A stretch of DNA of 64,000 bases, taken from positions 30,584,148 through 30,648,147 of the forward strand of contig CM046348.1 of assembly GCA_025403435.1 (NCBI GenBank). Reading direction: 5' to 3'. The position numbers and the translations under genes were made by a program. Shown piece by piece: positions 30,701-43,560 of this stretch (within the stretch, counting starts at the first letter, position 1; the number at the start of each line of letters is the position of its first letter). Origin of the DNA: Artocarpus heterophyllus. Its lineage: Eukaryota; Streptophyta; Magnoliopsida; Rosales; Moraceae. Below the pieces are notes generated by a model that searched no databases, was not told the DNA's origin, and saw only the letters and a program-made list of their open reading frames with translations.

Positions 30701-33700
30701 TGAAGAATCAAGTAACACTTGGGTCATAGATTCTAGAGCCACCAATCATGTTTGTGTCTCTCTACAAGAGTTCAAGGAAATAAGAAGTCTGCTAAATGAG
30801 CACTTCACCTTATGGTTATTGGCTGAAGAAGTGAGAGACATCAATCCTTATTGTGATAGTTATAGGCATTTAGTTTTGAGAGTGTTTGTATGTTCCTAAA
30901 CTTAAAATGAATTTAATTTATGTCAATTGTTTAATTAAGGATTCTTATTCAGTTTCTTTTAATAATAAAGTTTTGATTCGTAAAAAAAAATCTTTTATCT
31001 GTAGTGGATGGAAGCAAAACAATCTATATTTTATCAAACCTAAGATGGACTCACTACTAAACACTAAGATTAATCATAATTCTAAAAAGCTTAAAACTTC
31101 TCACTCTAATAAGACTTATCTTTTAATGATAATTCTAAAAAGCTTAAAACTTCTCACTCTAATTAGACTTATCTTTGGAATTTACAATTAGGTCACATAA
31201 TCCTTAATAGGATTCAAAGGTTGGTAAGGGATGAACCTTTAAATTATTTTAAGGTAGAATCTATGTCACAATGTGAACTTATTAGGAGAGCAAAATGACC
31301 AAAAGACCATTTCGGTCTAAGGGCAACCGAGCAGAAGGTGCCCTAGAAGTTGTGCATAGTGATGTTTATGGTCCCATGAATGTCAAGGTATGAGGAAGGT
31401 ACAAGTATTTCATCACTTTCATTAGCGATTGCTCAAGAGATGGGTATGTCTACCTAATACATCATAAGAGTGAAACTTTTGAAAAGTTCAAAGAGTTTCA
31501 AGTTGAAGCAGATAAGCAGTTAGGTAAACACATAAAAGCACTTTGATCTAATCTAGGTTGAGAGTACCTCTCTGATAAGTTCTTAGAACACCTAGTAGAT
31601 AATAAGATTTTATCCTATTTGACTACATCTGGCACTCTGTAGTAGAATGGTGTGATGAAGAAAGGAAATAGGAATTTATTGGACATGGTTAGGTCCATGA
31701 TGAGTTATTCAATATTGACATTATCTTTTTGGGGATAAGCACTAGAAACCACTTGTTATCTTTTGAACAATGTGCCATCAAAATTGTCTCTTAAGACTCT
31801 TAACGAGATGGTAGATGGGTAGAAAGACATCCTTAAACCGTATTTGTATATGGGGATTTCTTGCTCTTGTCTTGAACAAGGAAGCAAATAAGTTGGAAGC
31901 ACATTTGAAGGTGTGTGTGTTTTTGTAGAATATCCTAGAGGGACAAAGGTTGGTTATTTTTATAACTCAAAAGAAAATAAAGTCATGGTTTCAACGAATG
32001 TTATTTTCCTAGAGGAAAGTTACATGAATAACTTTAAGCCTCGTAGCAGAATGGTGCTCGAGGAGATGGTGAATGATTCGATGGCTCCAGTGGTTCCAGT
32101 GGAAACCAATCCAATGAATGTAGAAAAATTGATAGAACAATAACGTAGGGAGCTTTGGCATAGTAGGAGGATCAAACATTAACCCGAAAGGTATATGTTT
32201 GATGGTAAAGTCTTTTTAGCCGAACTATTTGAACATGACAGGGATTCTTATACTTATAAAGAGGCTATGGAGGATGCTAATTTAAAACTCTAGACAGAAG
32301 CAATAAACACTAAGATGCAGTCTATGAAGGACTAATCAAGTTTAGGAACTTATGGACCTTCCTGAAAGGGCAAAACCCATAGGTTGCAAGTGGGTCTATA
32401 AGAGAAAAAGAGGTGTAGAGGGGAAATTTAAAACCTATAAGGCTAGACCAGTAGCAAAAGGATACATACAAAAGGAAGGAACCAATTACGAGAAAACCTT
32501 TTCACTTGTAGCCATGCTTAAGTCCATCAGCATTCTTTTGGCCATTGCTGTCACTCTCAATTACGAAATTTAGCAAATGGATGTCAAGATAGCATTCTTA
32601 AATGGCTATCTTGTTGAGACCATATATATGGTAACAACTATATAGGTTCAAAGCTGAGAGTCAAAAGAATAAGGTCTGCAAATCGCTAAACTCTATTTAT
32701 GGACTTAAGTAAGTTTCTCATCCTTAGAACATAAGATTTGACTGAGTAGTCAAGACTTATAGTTTGAACAAAACATAGACGAACTATATGTTTACAAACA
32801 CATTAAAGATGGAAAAGTGATTTTTCTACTGCTCTATGTAGACGATATTCTGCTTTTTGGTAATGACTTAGAGGCATTGTCATCAGTCAAAGTTTGGTTG
32901 ACCAAGAAGTTTGACATGAAGAACTTAGGTAAGGCTAATTTATATTCTATGAATCTAAATCTTTCGAGATAGAAAAAACAAAATGATAGCCTTATCCCAA
33001 GCTTCATATATAGATGAAATTCTTGAGAAGTTTGCAATGTAAAATTTCAAGAAAGGTGGGCAAGATGGTCCAAAGACTGATGAAGAAAGAGAATATATGA
33101 AAAAGGTACATCATGCTTCAACAATAGGTGGTCTTATATATGTTATGCTTTGTACATGACCTGACATAGGAAATGCTGTAGGGATAGTGAGAAGATTTCA
33201 GTCAGATCTAGGACCAAACCATTGGGTTACAGTCAAGCATATTTTCAAATACGTGATAAAGACTAGAGGTTATTTGCTAGTATATTTAGGTGAGGATCTA
33301 ACACCTCTTGCAGACACTGATTCAGATTTCTAAACCTATCCGAATTCTTAAAGATTGACTTCTAGATCTATGTTTACTTATAGAGGTGTCGTCGTTTAGA
33401 GAACTGTAAAGCAAAGTTGCATAGCTGATTCAACGATGGAGGTCAAGTATGTGGTTGCCAGTGATACTTCGAAATAAGCAATGTGGCTTCATAAGTTCCT
33501 TTGGGATCTTGAAGTAATTCTTGGTATGGATAATTGATTATGTTGTCTGTGATAACAGTGCAGTGATAGCTAATACCAAGGAATCAAGATATCACAAGAT
33601 GAGTAAGCACATAGATCAGAAGTATCATGTAATAAGAGACTTCATTGAGGATGGGCATGTAGCTATGTGTTGGATCGCATCCGAGGACAATATAGCTGAT

Positions 33701-33786
33701 CCTTTCATGAAGACACTACCTATGAAGACCTTCAAGAAGCATGTTAAGGCTAAGAGAATGTGCAACATGCCAAATTTACTCACTTA
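30700..33786 (+). pseudogene. Copia 2 pol remnant: protease, integrase, RT, RNase H
   Basis: In order: protease active-site region NTWVIDSRATNHVC at about 30717-30758 (usual DSGA changed to DSRA); a duplicated 53 bp at 31078-31183; GAG-pre-integrase (LQLGHI) near 31180; integrase at about 31330-31850 (VVHSDVYGPM, YKYFITFISDCSRDGYVYL); RT at 32352-33000 (KPIGCKWVYKRKRGVEGKFK, QMDVKIAFLNGYL, LLYVDDILLFGND); RNase H at 33521-33787 (VCDNSAVIANTKESRYHKM, ASEDNIADPFMKTLPMKTF). At least fifteen stops or frameshifts interrupt it. Family order marks it as Copia, and the sequence is close in style to Copia 1. It is not functional. Confidence 0.92.
31078..31183 (+). repeat. 53 bp tandem duplication inside Copia 2 pol
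   Basis: The block beginning AATTCTAAAAAGCTTAAAAC occurs at 31078 and again at 31131. The period of 53 is not a multiple of three, so the copy shifts the reading frame. Confidence 0.9.
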
Positions 33787-33801
33787 GAGGAAGTGGGAGA
33801 T
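33787..33801 (+). other. Polypurine tract of Copia 2
   Basis: GAGGAAGTGGGAGAT just before the TGTTAGACTAAG start of the 3' LTR; a canonical Copia polypurine tract. Confidence 0.85.
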
Positions 33802-35030
33802 TGTTAGACTAAGTGCCCTAAGGATTAAATGATGTAATAGTTTTTGAGATATTTAATCAATAAAGAAATATCATTTTTGCCATATATCAAATATTGTCCT
33901 ATTTATATTCATTTATATTGAATGTATAATAAGCAAATAAAAGTCTAAGATTATCAATCTAAACTATTTAGATTGTGCATATAATGGACGGATTATGCAT
34001 AAAAAATGAATCTTAAGGTAATAGTCTAAATATAAAAGGTCCACAATCGAGGAAAAAAAATTGGGCACTTTGTTACATGTTAAGATTGTTATGTCATCTA
34101 CATCCCTAACGGGAGATGATTTGTCTTCGTCATCGGGGTGGGACTCCACAGGTAAAGACATTGGTATATTGTCATTCATGATGATATATTGAATTGGGAC
34201 TAAAGATGAATTGGTTTGATTAATTATTTTGTTTGAATAAATCATTTCACTTTAAACAATCATATGTATTATATCTTAATCCTAAAATAAATCAATGGGT
34301 CTATATTCTTAACTTGTGTCTTTTGATATACCAAAAGATGACATCATGAATTATATGAAGGTGCGTATGCCGGTACTTTGGAGACATGACTTTTGATTAA
34401 TGTAGACTTGTTATTCATATATATCAAATCTATAGCTCTTATGTAGAGTTAATAATATTCTCTTTTAGGCATTATCCTATAATTGAAAACTAGAGCACTC
34501 AAGCATTTGTACATATGTGTAACTAAATAGTATACTATTGGTACTAGTTATGAATAATAAATATTCCAATTGTGTGATAATAGAACATAAGATAAATATC
34601 ATTAGAAAGGTAAAATAGAATTTATCCTTAAGCCGATTCTGAATATCCTATAAGGATGTTGGACACCATCATATGTCATGGACAATTAACTTATTGGAGT
34701 TTCATAAATTAAATGTAGTTCCAGTGTATAGATTTAAGCATTTAATAGAATAGTTTTAGAGTTGATAATTATAAAATGCACGTGTCGTGAACATGATATT
34801 TTATATATAGGAGCTTGATCTATATATGTCCATCGAGTCCCCTTTGCTAGCTCACATATTTTCCCATAACAATAAAATGTGTTTTTTTGTACAAATTGAT
34901 AACTTATGTTAATTCTTGGATTGGATAAAATTATTAATTGGATTTAATAATTCATGTTATTTTATTTTATGAATTAATTCAAAATAAACATGTTAAATTA
35001 TTTGAATATATTTTATTTATATGGGATTAT
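33802..35030 (+). repeat. 3' LTR of Copia 2, truncated
   Basis: Matches the 5' LTR (15827 onward) from TGTTAGACTA to a point near 35027-35033, after TTTATATGGGATTAT, where similarity ends. About 730 bp of LTR 3' end, including the TATA box and CCAACA terminus, are missing, so the target duplication cannot be read. Confidence 0.9.
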
Positions 35031-36310
35031 TTGTGTTTCTATGAATTTAATGTATCTAATTGATTGATCACTAATTAGTTGATTTTATCTTTGGAATTAG
35101 TACTCGGGAGATAAGGATTCTAAATATGGGTTTGGAAAACACAACCTAGGAGATTATAGACTTGGGAGACTGTAATTTCCTTTGTAGTTAATCAATAGAA
35201 TTTGCACTTAAAGTGTCCTTAATAATTGGTTCTAAATGGGGATATTGGAATTATTAATTTGGGCATTTCTCAATTGTGTACTTAGAAGAGGTGAGTAGAG
35301 ATACATGAGAATTCTTGGCTAATAAATTGGGGAAATTAAATTGATAATAATCTAAGTAATTTCCAAGCATAATGAAGAATGAGTAAAATAGTTCCTCTAT
35401 CTTTTTTATTATTGGTTAAATAATTTTAATTATTTTGTTGCTTTCATTTTTGTTATTTTTATTTTATTTTATTACCTTTAATTATAATTAAATTAAAATA
35501 TAACTTTTCAGGTAAAACTAGAAGTGCTTGAATCACAATAGATGATGTCCTAGTAATCTCATCATTGTGAAATTCGACATTCTTACTCCTATTTTATTAT
35601 TTACAGCCGTGTACAATTGCATACTACCATATACCTTATGAGCCAAAAAAATCATAACATCAACACAAACTAAGATATAAATAAATGATAGATTAATTGA
35701 TATCATTAATAAAAGAGGTGAATATTCTTTTCCTTGATCCTATAAAAAGAGGGGGAAAAGAATCAATTAATAGAATGATTTCAACAAAAATAATAATTGG
35801 CATAAGATCTCATTGTCATGTAGGATGAGAATTTGCATCTTATACATAGAACTAATGAGGTTTTAATTTCTTCCCTTTTTTTTCCGAAAGTAATAAGATT
35901 TTAACTTCAACAACATTGAAGAATTAACATAGATTTTTTGGTGTTTGATTCTTAGTACGTAGTTGAATAATTCCACATGTGCATAGAATTTATATATGGA
36001 AATATGACGCTTGTGTATAAAAAAGAATACTGTTTGATATTTTAATGTTTGATATTTTTGCAACATATTAGCATGAAATTCTCCCCAAAAAAAGGCAAAA
36101 AATTCGTTACAAGCTTCTGATTCTAATTACTAATATGCTTATACCAAAATTAATCCACTTACCCATGCCAAGAAAAAAAAGAGAGAGAGATTAATCCTCT
36201 TACAGTTATCTTCTCTGTTTTTCCTTCATTAAAAAAAAATCATCTAGCTATAAAAACAGTTATCTCCTCCATTTCTCCTTCATTAAAAAAATTAAAATAA
36301 AAAAACACTT

Positions 36311-36420
36311 CTAGTATTGTTGAGTGGTTATTATCCAGCTATTAAAAACAATTTTCTAAGCTCTTAGCTTTTACGCACTTGTTTTTTTATTGCTAGCCAA
36401 TGACCACTCAACAATAGTTC
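36311..36420. mobile_element. Small MITE, 110 bp
   Basis: Left end CTAGTATTGTTGAGTGGTTA; the reverse complement of the right end is GAACTATTGTTGAGTGGTCA. TIR of about 23 bp with few mismatches, AT-rich interior. Superfamily unknown. Confidence 0.65.
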
Positions 36421-37371
36421 CAAACTTTTTGGTTTTCCCAATAAATAAAATTTGGAGCAATATTATTCAATCTCATTGCTTACAATCTTATTATTAATAA
36501 AATAATAAGTCTTACTCTAAAAAGTACATTTAATATTATATTGAGGCCATAATTTTATAAGTAATAAGGTTTTAACTAGAAGATGAAAAAAGTTTTTTTC
36601 CAAAGTTTATAGTGTGAGCATCAATTAATTTTTTAAATATCGATTTGATTGATTTGATAAGCAATTGTAAGAGCTAATGTCTAGAAAACAAAAGTAAAAG
36701 GCATGAATAACAAGGAAAAAAGAAAGAAAAAGATTTGTTTATTTAAGAAAAATAATTGATCATAGATACTATGAGTGCTAAATATCACAATTAGCTAATA
36801 GAATAACAAATCTAATTGGTAAGACCATAAAAAAAAATGGATAAAATAGTCACATGCATAGCTTAAAAGGGACCAAATCAAAAAGAAAAAACCAATAACA
36901 TTAAGAAATAAATAGAAAGCAAAAGTCCCATAAGCATATTCAAGTTCTCCTTGCACAGTGCCAAGGCCAAAATTTAACTACCAAAAAAGGAGAATGAGAG
37001 AAATAGCAGATTTTGAAAAAATTTATAGAAAATAGCAGATTTACGATATAAATTACTTGTACCATAAACATGTTTTCTTCGTAAATAAGAATTATTTTTT
37101 AGAGTAAATAAAAATTATTCACACTATAAATAAGAGAGTAAATAAATTATTGACACTATAAATTTGATATTTACTCTAAATATTTTCAAAACCTACTACT
37201 TACTACAATTAGTTTTAAAGTAGTACCAATGACTACAATTTTCAAAAAAAAAAAAAAAAGATAAGGCCAAGATTTTAAAGACAAGTTGGAGGCCATTTTT
37301 AAAACGCTTGCCTTGGGAGACGTGCAAAAAAGTCTCAATAGGACACTTTTATTTATTCTCATCGGGTGAAA

Positions 37372-37391
37372 GCCCCACCTTTTTGTGGGGC
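37372..37391. other. GC-rich hairpin
   Basis: GCCCCAC-CTTTTT-GTGGGGC, 7 bp perfect stem, followed by further GTGGGACCCAC words. An isolated structure in AT-rich DNA; significance unknown. Confidence 0.6.
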
Positions 37392-37606
37392 CCACTTCTA
37401 CAAATGTGGGACCCACGAGTGGCGCCCATCCCAATGCAAGAAGGTGGGGCTCCTACCCAATAGGGATATAAATCATTTTTCTTCTCAATAACATAAAAAA
37501 TAGGGATTTTTTTTTATCTATTAGTTTTTAATTGTGTTCAGATGGCGTTTAGGTAAACATAAAGAACCATACTTTTTTTTCAATTTGACCAATCAACGGA
37601 AGATAT

Positions 37607-37640
<34 letters not shown>

Positions 37641-37659
37641 GAAATATACAAAGTTATTT

Positions 37660-39867
37660 TGTCACGCCCCAAAGTACGGGCGGTGACGTGGCAGATTAAT
37701 TAAGTTAATTAAGTGAAAGTTTAGTTAAAAGGATGAGTTTTAGAATTTAAACTTAGTTATGAAAAAGTGGTAATTTAAAATCCTTTTTAAACAAATATTT
37801 ATAATCATTTAATAAATAAGAATAGCAAAACAAACAGCCAAAAATAATAAAATAATAAATAAATAAGGTATAAGAAATGCGAGTTGGGTCCCACTGACCC
37901 ATATCTTATGTACACACATAGTATTGACAATATTAAATTACAACCATAGTCCAAAATGAAAGAAAGAGTTAACGTAATACATGCCTTGACTAATCTTATA
38001 AAATTAACCTACTTGGAATATTCTACTGCTCACTGGTCCGATCTGCGGACCCTTCGTCATGCCTAAGCTGAAATCCACCTAGAGGGGAAAGGTTTTAAAA
38101 TAAATAAAAAGTGAGCGACAGGTTAAGTAGGACTATAGTTCAGAAACATTTAATTTTAAATGGAGAATTTCTTTAATCAAGAAATCATTCAGGAAATAGA
38201 CTTAAATAAAAGAATAAGTAAAAATTCAATAAAATTAATCTTACCAAAACCATTTATTGGTCGACCAGAAAGAATATCATTTTCTTTTTCCTGGACAAAC
38301 CATATTTACAACACCACTGAAGTAGCCCAGCTAGGTTTAGGGACCTACCCCCAAGGTCGTACGCTATACGACCCGGTCTCTATTATGGCATCATGCCCTT
38401 ATATGTATATTTTCTATAATTATTAAAAATCTCTTTTTACCAAGTATTTTCATTTACATTTATTATGAGATTTATTATGAAATTCACCGCAATCTACTGT
38501 TTATGAAATCAGCCAAAAAAAATCCTTTTTTCTCAATCCATTGTTGAAAACATTTTGATAAAAATTTCTTTTGAGGCCAAACTCATTTTAAAATCTAGGT
38601 CACCAAAGAAAGGGTAGGATTTCTACCTCAATACTTATGCTAGTGCCCCACACTGTAGTCCCGATCCGCTATATGTTAGCTCCAAGGATCCACGAACAAC
38701 CTTAAATATATAATAACTAGGTCTATCAATATCTAGCTTGGGATATTCTACGTTGTTAAACTATTTCATGGCATCCTAGTGTGCCATTTGTATTTATAAA
38801 ATCATTTTATAAGGTTAAAATCTCATTCAAGGTTCAAAACAGTAAAAACGGATGAAAAATAACAAAATTTCACCATGCCTAGTCGGCTTGCCGGTCGCCC
38901 TAGTTTGGCTGGCCGAACTATGCAGTTCTACCTATTAGAGAACAAGGTTTGGTCGGCTGAACTTTTCCAGGTTTGGGCTGCCTGACATATGAATCCGGCC
39001 TGCCGAACCCATGAATCCAGCCTGCCAAACTAGAAAATTTTAGAATTTTCTAGGCGTTGGTTTTCGGCCTCCCCGAGCCCAAATCCTCATTTCAACCTAT
39101 TTTTCTCAATTCTCAGGCATGGGAAACAGTCATAAATGATAGAAAAATATAATAGAACACTTTTTAACACATTTAAACAAGATTCACATAAAAATTTTGA
39201 ATAAATCCAAAAATAGAGAAAAATAAAAAATTTCGATTCAAATCTGATTTTTTATCAAACAAAGCTTAGATTCTAAACGTTCTAAGTTCCTATAACCTAG
39301 ATTGATGGTTTTCTAAGCTTGGGAAAGCTTAAATTTCAAAATGGTAAGAAATTAGAAAAGTTTTGAAAAGTTTTGAAATTTTGAAACTAATCTCGAATTT
39401 GAGCTTTGATTTGAGGTTGTAATCGTCTAAACACGTTCCCGAGCTTCCAATCCACCAAAAATTGAAGCTTGGGCTTGATTTGAAATCAAATTTTTGAGAA
39501 GAAATGAGAGAGAAAGAGAGGCATAGAGAAGAGAGAGAGACGAGCGTGAGAGAGAGTGAGAGAGTGAGCTGAGTGGAAGAGGGAAGGAGAGGAGAAAGAA
39601 TAAAAAGAAGGAGAAGTGGGCGGTTTCACTATGCAGAAACCATGTGCCGCCCATGGTTTTGTAAAACGGTTATTTTTTTTTTACATTTGACAAATTGTTT
39701 GTTCCAAATATTAAAAATACAAATAAAAATAACTAAAAATGATTTAAAAACTCTATTTGATTAGAAAAATAATTACAAAACACTTGGATTAAAATTAAAC
39801 CATAATTTGGCACACTACTACACCATTTTACTTACTACTATTACTTCATTAATTTCGAGACGTTACA
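37660..39867 (-). repeat. 3' LTR of Gypsy 2
   Basis: On the plus strand TGTCACGCCCCAAAG ... CGAGACGTTACA, 2208 bp, homologous to the Gypsy 1 LTR along its length. The CGGCCTGCCG array (about 38883-39030) is eroded: only one or two sites survive intact, others read CGGCTTGCCG or CAGCCTGCCA. Confidence 0.92.
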
Positions 39868-39915
39868 GCTTTCTACCCCTAAAAGAAATTTCACCCTCGA
39901 AATTTACAAATCAGT

Positions 39916-42900
39916 TCAGAAACAAAACAAATGCGGATACAACTCCTACATGCTTGATTCTAATTCCCAAGTAGCTTCATCAACCCCGTGATGCTACCAC
40001 ACGACCTTTACTAATGGTATATTATGACGACGCAAACTGATCACTTTCCGATCGATAATCTGAATTGGCACTTCCTCATATGTTGTGTCTTCTTGAATCT
40101 ACACATCATGAAATAAAACTATCTTGTTCTGCTCAGGCGAACACTTTCGAAGCATTGACACGTGGAATACATCGTGAACATGAGCAAGTTCAGGAGGAAG
40201 GTCGAGTTGATAAGCAACCACATTGACACACTTGGTAATTTTGAACGGTCCAGCATACCTTGATGCCAGCTTCCTACTTACTCCAAATCACATGAAGCCC
40301 TTGCGAGGTGATACCTTCAAGAGAACAAAATCTCCTACCTTGAATTCCAAGGGTCGATGTCTTCTATCCACGTAACTCTTTTGTCGACTCTGAGCTACCT
40401 TCAACCTATCACGAATTACGATGACTTTCTCATTGCTATCGCAAATCTCATCTGGCCTAAGAATGATTTTGTCCTTTGGTTCAGCCTATCACACAGGTGA
40501 CCGACACGGTCGTCCATATAGCGCTTCAAACGGTGCCATGCCAATGCTTAGTTGATAGCTGTTGTTTTACGCAAATTCTACCAGACGCAAATACTTCTTC
40601 CAGTTCCTGTCGAAGTCCAATGCACAAGCACGCAACATGTCCTCGAGAATCCGAATAACCTGCTCAGATTGCCCGTCAGTCTAGGGATGAAATGCCGTGC
40701 TGAAATTCAAATCTGTACCTAAAGCCTCCTGAAAGCTCCTTCAGTACTTGGCCTTGAATCTGGTGTATCTATCTGATGTGATGGACAAAGGAACTCCATG
40801 CAGTCTCACTATATTCTGCAGGTACAATTTCCCAAGAATCCTTCTCAAACATGTCGACCTGAAGGGAATGAACTATGCTGATTTTGTTAACCTGTCGACA
40901 CAACCCAAATTGCATCATGTCGTTGCTTCGTCCTTGGCAAACCAGTTAGGAAATCCATCTTGATGTGTTCCTATTTCCACCTTGGAATAGGAAGCGGCTG
41001 AAGTTGACCTATTAGCTTATGGTGCTCCTCCTTCACCTGAAGACAAGTCGCACACTTGGCCACGTATTCTCGAACATCTTTCTTCATACCTCTCCACCAA
41101 TATTGCATCTTCAGGTCACGATACATCTTCGTGCTTCTTGGATGAATGGTGAACTAAGATCTATGGGCTTCATTCATTATGGCTTTCATCACTTCATCGA
41201 TTGTTGGAACTGCTAAATGCTCCCTAAAGTACAACGATCCATCCGCATGAATCCTCCATTCTTCAAATCATTCTCCGTTCTGAATTCGTATCCAGATTCC
41301 CTATAGATGCTGGTCTCACTACTGATTCTATTTCACCTTCTGGATGAGAGCTGGGGTCGTCTCCATATGATACATCAAAACTCGATCATAGCCTTCGTAG
41401 TAGTGCAGCCCGTATCCACCCATCGTTGCATCCGTTTTCCAATCTTCAAGAGCCAAACAAGCGAGAATTCCTGAAGACTTAAGACTGAGTGCATCCACAA
41501 CTACATTAACTTTCTTGGGATAGTACTGCAGTGTGAAATCATAATCCTCCATGTATTCCATCCACCTTCATTGTCTCAAGTTCAAGTCTCTCTAGGTGAA
41601 CAAATACTTCAAACTCTTATGATCGAAGAAAACCTGAAATGTTGCCCCGTACAAATAACATCTCCAGATCTTTAGTGCATGAATCACTGTTGGGAGCTCC
41701 AAGTCATGAGTAGGATAGTTTCGCTTGTGAGGTCGTAGCTGTCTCGATCCATACGCCACCACACGTCCATGTTGCATCAACACGCATCCAAGTCCACGTC
41801 TTGAAGCATCTGTGTATACATCGTACGGTTCATCACTGTTGGGGATAATCAACACTGGGGCTGAGGTCAATCGATTCTTCAACTCTTGAAAAGTGAGCTC
41901 ACATTCTTCATCCCACTCAAATTTGACATTCTTCTTGATCAATCTTGTCAACGGCGCTGCTATCTTTGAGAAATCCTTTACAAATTTCCTATAATATCCT
42001 GCAAGTCCTAGAAAACTACAGATTTCTGCTACATTCCTCGGTCGTTCCCATTCTACTATGGCTTCCACCTTGGATGGATCTACTAAAATACCATGCTTGG
42101 AGATGACATGACCCAAGAACTTGACTTTTATTAGCCAAAACTCGCACTTTTCTTTCTTGGCATACAACTGGTGCTCCCACAAGGTCTAAAGCACGATCTT
42201 GAGATGCTGCTCATGCTCCTCCTAAGTCTTAGAATAAACCAAGATATCATCAATAAACACAATCACAAACTAATCTAGATAGGGCTTGAATATCCTGTTC
42301 ATAAAATCCATTAAGGCTGCCGAAGCATTTCTCAATCCAAACGGCATCACCAAAAATTCAAAATGTCTATACTGAGTCCTAAAAGTCGTTTTAGGGATGT
42401 CCTCTTCCTTAATCCTGAGTTGATGGTATCCTAACCGCAAATCTATCTTTGAGAAATATCGCGAACCTCCCAACTGATCAAATAGTTCATCGATCTTAGG
42501 TAGAGGATACTTGTTCTTCACCGTGACTCGATTCAGCTGCCAATAATCTATACATAACCTAAGAGTTCATCATGTTTCTTGGAGAACAAAACCGGTGCTC
42601 CCCACGATGAGGTACTATTCTGGATGTATCCCTTATCAACAAGCTCTTGAAGTTGCTTTCTTAATTCCTTCATCTCTGTCTGCGCCATCCGATAAGGTGC
42701 TATAGAAATTGGTGTTGTTCCTAGAAGCAACTCAATACCAAATTCGATCTCTCGATGCGGTGGCAATCCTGGCAACTCATCAGGGAAGACATCTTCAAAT
42801 TCATCCACCACTGGGATTGCTGCGTTTCTTCTTGATGCACTAGGCTCTCCTTCTAGACTCGCAAGAAAGGCATAACAAGCCAGATTCTTTCGCCCTCCAA

Positions 42901-43560
42901 GACATGTCTTCACGAGACGCTCACTCATTAACCGATCACCACCACCCTGGTAAGTGATCGTCGTCCCCCTACCGAACACTAGGGTCACTTTCCTAAGCTG
43001 ACAATGTACAACTACGTTATACCTGGACAGCCAGTCCATCCCTAGAATTACATCATATGAACTCATGGGGATTATAATCAAATCACTTTTCAAAATCTTA
43101 TCCCCAATTCTTATTTTACAAGCTTTACATATACAATTCACACATACCCGCTCCAAGGGTGAAGCTATAACTAGGGGTTCATTAAACTCTTCTATCTCTA
43201 ATCTCAAGGCATGTACAAAAGAACTTGAAATGAGTGAGTGAGTGGCACCTGTATCGAATAAAACATGAGCTAAAGATTGAGAAACTAGAATAGTATCGTC
43301 AGCAACCGTATTACTGGTTTAGGAATCCAAACTTCCTGTCGCCATCGAATGGACCTGAACTGGAGCTTTCCCTCTTCCTCTACCAATATTGCTAGACCCT
43401 GGATTAGTTGGCCGACACTCCTATGATGGAGGTGACTGCACGCTAACTGTACTCGACACTTGGTACTGTGGGGCATTGCGCTAAAAGTTCTGCAACTGGT
43501 ATCCTTGTGCTGGGTATGGCTATTGCTAAGGGGAGAACTGATGGAACTAAAGCTAAGGAA
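39916..43560 (-). pseudogene. Gypsy 2 pol remnant
   Basis: Protease and linker at 42548-43207 (VILGMDWLSRYNVVVHC, PYRMAQTEMKELRKQL), RT start at 42270-42521 ([29 protein letters not shown]), RT/RNase H at 41592-42182 ([35 protein letters not shown]), RNase H end at 41328-41561, and then integrase remnants down to 39916 with many stops. Domain order is as in Gypsy 1. It keeps the MPFG motif that is changed to ISFG in Gypsy 1. It is not functional. Confidence 0.92.

Larger units (their letters stand above)
15827..35030 (+). mobile_element. Copia 2 element, interrupted by nested Gypsy 1 and a Helitron
   Basis: The 5' LTR (15827-17789) is followed by a decayed primer site, then by Gypsy 1 (17806-26868) and its target duplication. 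The leader resumes at 26874 with a Helitron at 27657-28428, followed by gag (about 29850-30700), pol (30700-33786), polypurine tract (33787-33801) and a 3' LTR that matches the 5' LTR until about 35030 and then stops matching. Removing the inserts leaves an element of about 9-10 kb. The LTRs are clearly diverged and the coding region is full of stops, so this is the older layer. LTR style (TGTTAGACTA...CCTAAGGATT) and domain order suggest the Angela/BARE group of Copia. Confidence 0.9.
35031..37659. other. Intergenic DNA with retroelement-like scraps
   Basis: AT-rich. Text at about 35100-35640 (for example ATTCGACATTCTTACTCC, GTGTACAATTGCATAC) recalls Athila/Tat-type LTR ends, but I could not define an element. 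A small MITE (36311-36420), a GC-rich hairpin (37372-37391) and an (AT)n run (37608-37631) are the only discrete features. Confidence 0.5.

Noticed and set aside
30255..30745. Minus-strand frames of 74-84 residues
   Set aside because: Antisense shadows of the Copia 2 gag and protease remnant.
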